Part shown: positions 13,978-14,471 of the stretch, piece by piece
How positions within the stretch are numbered: the stretch's first letter is position 1
Layout: the number at the start of each line of letters is the position of its first letter
Assembly (NCBI GenBank): GCA_964439725.1
Contig: CAYTPY010000046.1
Span: 1 to 14,471, forward strand
DNA: 14,471 bases
Origin: Croceibacterium_A sp964439725
GTDB taxonomy: Bacteria; Pseudomonadota; Alphaproteobacteria; Sphingomonadales; Sphingomonadaceae
Reading direction: 5' to 3'
Made by a program: the position numbers and the translations under genes
The notes under the pieces: model-generated
Database searches by the model: none
What the model was told of the DNA's origin: nothing
The model's input: the letters and a program-made list of their open reading frames with translations, nothing else

Positions 13978-14349
13978 ATGCCGACGATCAACCAGCTGGT
14001 CCGTAAGGGCCGCACCTTGCAGAAGGCAAAGAGCAAGGTTCCCGCGATGGAGCAGAACCCGCAGAAGCGCGGCGTCTGCACTCGTGTCTACACCACAACG
14101 CCGAAAAAGCCGAACTCCGCGCTTCGCAAGGTCGCTAAGATTCGCCTGACCAACCAGCGTGAAGTCATCGCCTACATTCCGGGCGAAGGGCATAACCTGC
14201 AGGAGCACTCCGTGGTGCTGATCCGCGGCGGCAAGGTGCGCGACCTTCCGGGCGTGCGTTATCACGTGCTGCGCGGCGTCCTGGACACGCAGGGCGTCAA
14301 GGACCGCAAGCAGAGCCGCTCGAAGTACGGTGCCAAGCGGCCGAAGTAA
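13978..14349 (+). CDS. rpsL: 30S ribosomal protein S12
   Basis: A 123-residue, full-length bacterial S12 (uS12) of the decoding centre: MPTINQLVRKGRTLQKAKSK, QKRGVCTRVYTTTPKKPNSA (30-48), EVIAYIPGEGHNLQEHSVVL, GKVRDLPGVRYH (85-96) and the basic C-terminus SRSKYGAKRPK. Lys43, the classic streptomycin site, is present, but position 88 (K in E. coli when the initiator Met is counted) is Arg, and position 86 is Lys where E. coli has Arg. This places Arg at a known streptomycin-resistance position. GAAGG lies 6 bases before the ATG. It is the first gene of the str operon, followed by rpsG after 67 bases. Confidence 0.98.
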   Translation: MPTINQLVRKGRTLQKAKSKVPAMEQNPQKRGVCTRVYTTTPKKPNSALRKVAKIRLTNQREVIAYIPGEGHNLQEHSVVLIRGGKVRDLPGVRYHVLRGVLDTQGVKDRKQSRSKYGAKRPK

Positions 14350-14368
14350 GCCGTTAGCTGGTTTTTAG

Positions 14369-14396
14369 GCCGCGCGCCCCGAGGGCATGCTGCGGC
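14369..14396 (+). promoter_or_regulatory. Nested stem between rpsL and rpsG, possible S7 feedback site
   Basis: GCCGC (14369-14373) pairs with GCGGC (14392-14396), enclosing GCCC (14376-14379) with GGGC (14383-14386) and a CGA loop. In E. coli S7 represses its operon by binding the structured rpsL-rpsG spacer. The position matches, but the stem is short and GC-rich DNA gives such pairings easily, so the role is inferred. Confidence 0.35.
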
Positions 14397-14416
14397 TCAA
14401 GATAAGGAATTGTCCG

Positions 14417-14471
14417 ATGTCACGTCGTCGTCGTCCCGAGAAGCGGGAAATCCTGCCCGATCCCAAGTTCG
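14417..14471 (+). CDS. rpsG: 30S ribosomal protein S7, N-terminal fragment
   Basis: ATG 14417 with AAGGA 8 bases upstream begins MSRRRRPEKREILPDPKF, the standard S7 (uS7) N-terminus in alphaproteobacteria; the window ends at residue 18. S7 nucleates assembly of the 30S head and is a translational repressor of the str operon in enterobacteria. Order rpsL-rpsG is the usual one, with fusA and tuf expected beyond the window. Confidence 0.95.
   Translation, partial: MSRRRRPEKREILPDPKF

Noticed and set aside
1..14471. CRISPR arrays, insertion sequences, tRNAs, prophage genes
   Set aside because: No regularly spaced repeats, transposase-like proteins, tRNA T-loop GTTCRA contexts with matching stems, or phage proteins were found.

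Overview
The window is GC-rich, densely packed chromosomal DNA. The gene set suggests an alphaproteobacterium of the order Sphingomonadales (Sphingomonas/Erythrobacter-like). This is inferred from protein style and gene content: GcvA-type LysR, MetZ, a short RecO without a zinc finger, UbiK, an S12 with Arg at position 88, and tiny secreted proteins ending in an acidic DD..LPVSP tail. No rRNA gene, tRNA, insertion sequence, CRISPR array or prophage gene was seen.

Layout. (1) 1-189 is the 3' end of a CaiB/BaiF-type CoA-transferase gene. (2) 190-575 has no conventional gene. On the minus strand it holds a dense series of hairpins around an 18-codon ORF whose ribosome-binding site matches the 16S rRNA 3' tail over 15 bases. 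This is the most unusual element in the window. (3) 576-1124 (-) is a proline-rich lipoprotein of unknown function, divergent from tlyA (1210-1947). (4) 1210-5668 is a plus-strand run: tlyA, tspO, ubiK, recO, leuB, then a GT2 glycosyltransferase fused to a GtrA membrane domain. recO/leuB and leuB/GT2 overlap. (5) 5672-6940 (-) is a PMT/GT39-type membrane glycosyltransferase converging on the GT2 gene with only 3 bases between stop codons. (6) 7174-7392 encodes a 72-residue secreted or membrane protein and ends in a clear intrinsic terminator. (7) metZ (7487-8695) and apaG (8758-9171) follow. (8) 9188-11215 (-) is an EF-G-like translational GTPase with altered catalytic motifs, divergent from a short LysR regulator (11386-12177). 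(9) 12232-12420 (-) is a 62-residue membrane protein, and 12559-13644 is a lipoprotein HtrA/Deg protease. (10) 13645-13977 is a gene-poor leader region, followed by rpsL (13978-14349) and the start of rpsG (14417-), the head of the str operon.

Functional links. The two glycosyltransferases probably form a lipid-carrier pathway: GT2 loads a sugar on polyprenyl phosphate, GtrA may help move it across the membrane, and the PMT-like enzyme uses it outside the cytoplasm. leuB (leucine), metZ (methionine), ubiK (ubiquinone), recO (recombination repair) and tlyA, EF-G-like, rpsL and rpsG (ribosome) are ordinary housekeeping genes. RNA-level control is suggested in three places: the 250-485 minus-strand RNA, a hairpin abutting the metZ start codon, and a hairpin that pairs with the rpsL ribosome-binding site.
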